Assembly (NCBI RefSeq): GCF_021412625.1
Contig: NZ_JAKCFI010000004.1
Span: 186,001 to 250,000, forward strand
DNA: 64,000 nt
Source of the DNA: Myxococcus stipitatus
GTDB taxonomy: Bacteria > Myxococcota > Myxococcia > Myxococcales > Myxococcaceae
Direction: 5' to 3'
Shown: positions 63,550 to 64,000 of the stretch, piece by piece
Position numbering within the stretch: the stretch's first letter is position 1
How the letters are laid out: each line of letters begins with the position of its first letter
The notes under the pieces: model-generated
Told to the model about the DNA's origin: nothing
Seen by the model: only the letters and a program-made list of their open reading frames with translations
The model's database searches: none
Program-made: the position numbers and the translations under genes

Positions 63550-63599
63550 CGGCGGTTGCTCTATGCGTGGTCAGACGCGGTACTCACGGAGACACGAAC

Positions 63600-64000
63600 A
63601 TGAGCTTCAAGACCTGGAACCTGGATGCGACCCACACGACGATTGGCTTCATGGTCCGCCACATGGTGGTGGCGAAGGTGCACGGCCGGTTCACGAAGTT
63701 CGAAGGGAAGATCGAGACGAACGGGGACGACCTCACGCAGGGCACGGTGGAGGTGAAGATCGACGCGTCGAGCATCGACACGGGCGTGGAGCAGCGTGAC
63801 AACCACCTGCGCTCGCCGGACTTCTTCGACGTGGCGGCCTTCCCCAAGCTCATCTTCCGGAGCAAGCGCGTGCAGGACGCGGGCAAGGGGCGCTACCGCG
63901 TGGTGGGCGACCTGACGGTTCGCGACGTCACGCGCGAGGTGGAGCTGGAGGCGGAGCTGCTCGGCAAGCTGAAGGACCCGTGGGGCAATGACCGCCTGGC
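63600..64000 (+). CDS. YceI-family protein (3' end outside the window)
   Basis: The first 133 codons are visible from ATG 63600, with GGAG about nine bases upstream. The sequence has the YceI/lipocalin-like pattern: WNLDATHTTIGFMVRHMVV at the start, GRFTKFEGKIET, EVKIDASSIDTG, RDNHLRSPDFFDV and FPKLIFRSK. YceI folds into a barrel that binds isoprenoid-like lipids; many members are periplasmic, but here there is no signal peptide, so this one is probably cytoplasmic. The coding region runs beyond position 64000. Confidence 0.93.
   Translation, partial: MSFKTWNLDATHTTIGFMVRHMVVAKVHGRFTKFEGKIETNGDDLTQGTVEVKIDASSIDTGVEQRDNHLRSPDFFDVAAFPKLIFRSKRVQDAGKGRYRVVGDLTVRDVTREVELEAELLGKLKDPWGNDRL

Overview
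The window looks like a chromosome segment from a member of the Myxococcota, most likely Myxococcaceae. GC content and GC3 are very high, GTG and TTG starts are common, and stop/start overlaps (ATGA, GTGA) are frequent. It also carries lineage-marked features: an AgmX/PglI-type C-terminal tail, CglF/GltF-, GltG-, GltE- and GltD-like gliding/sporulation envelope proteins, a MYXO-CTERM-like tail, Asp-rich thrombospondin type 3 repeats, three FHA proteins and at least sixteen predicted lipoproteins. No rRNA, tRNA, CRISPR array, insertion sequence, phage gene or origin was seen.

Layout. 1-4.2 kb: end of a membrane protein, a Cys-rich lipoprotein metalloprotease, a secreted protein of unknown function, a 70-bp tandem repeat and an EamA transporter. 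4.2-15.5 kb (minus strand): one tightly coupled eight-gene operon for a Glt/Nfs-like envelope machine (GltF-, GltG-, GltH-, GltE- and GltD-like proteins, then a lipoprotein, a coiled-coil lipoprotein and a long TPR protein). It has no AglRQS-type motor and no GltI/GltJ partner in the window. 15.7-27.6 kb (plus strand): an anchored beta-propeller/di-haem protein, then three paralogous VWA lipoproteins, a TSP3 protein with a MYXO-CTERM-like tail and an 802-aa surface lipoprotein. 27.7-33 kb: small lipoproteins and a GMC oxidoreductase with its gluconate 2-dehydrogenase subunit-3-like partner. 33-42 kb: PrsW protease, DUF3332 lipoprotein, M15 peptidase, FHA-type sigma54 activator, a bimodular amidohydrolase with a dead second half and a propeller lipoprotein with a 15-bp minisatellite. 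42-50 kb: methyltransferase, two-component system, a second propeller/di-haem lipoprotein, a beta-barrel candidate and gpsA. 50-64 kb: housekeeping and regulatory genes (hflX, proB, two WYL regulators, an FHA membrane protein, a cardiolipin synthase-like enzyme, acnA, an HD-domain protein, a GGQ ribosome-rescue-like protein) and the start of a yceI gene.

How parts may work together. In Myxococcus xanthus the Glt machine moves cells by coupling to an outer-membrane VWA lipoprotein adhesin (CglB). Here a complete Glt/Nfs-like core operon lies about 3 kb from three VWA lipoproteins that share an N-terminal CSD motif and an apparently undescribed C-terminal domain. I infer that the two clusters could form one envelope trafficking/adhesion system. 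This is the most interesting hypothesis in the window, and it rests on sequence families and proximity only. Most convergent gene pairs are separated by perfect GC-rich hairpins that probably end transcription in both directions.
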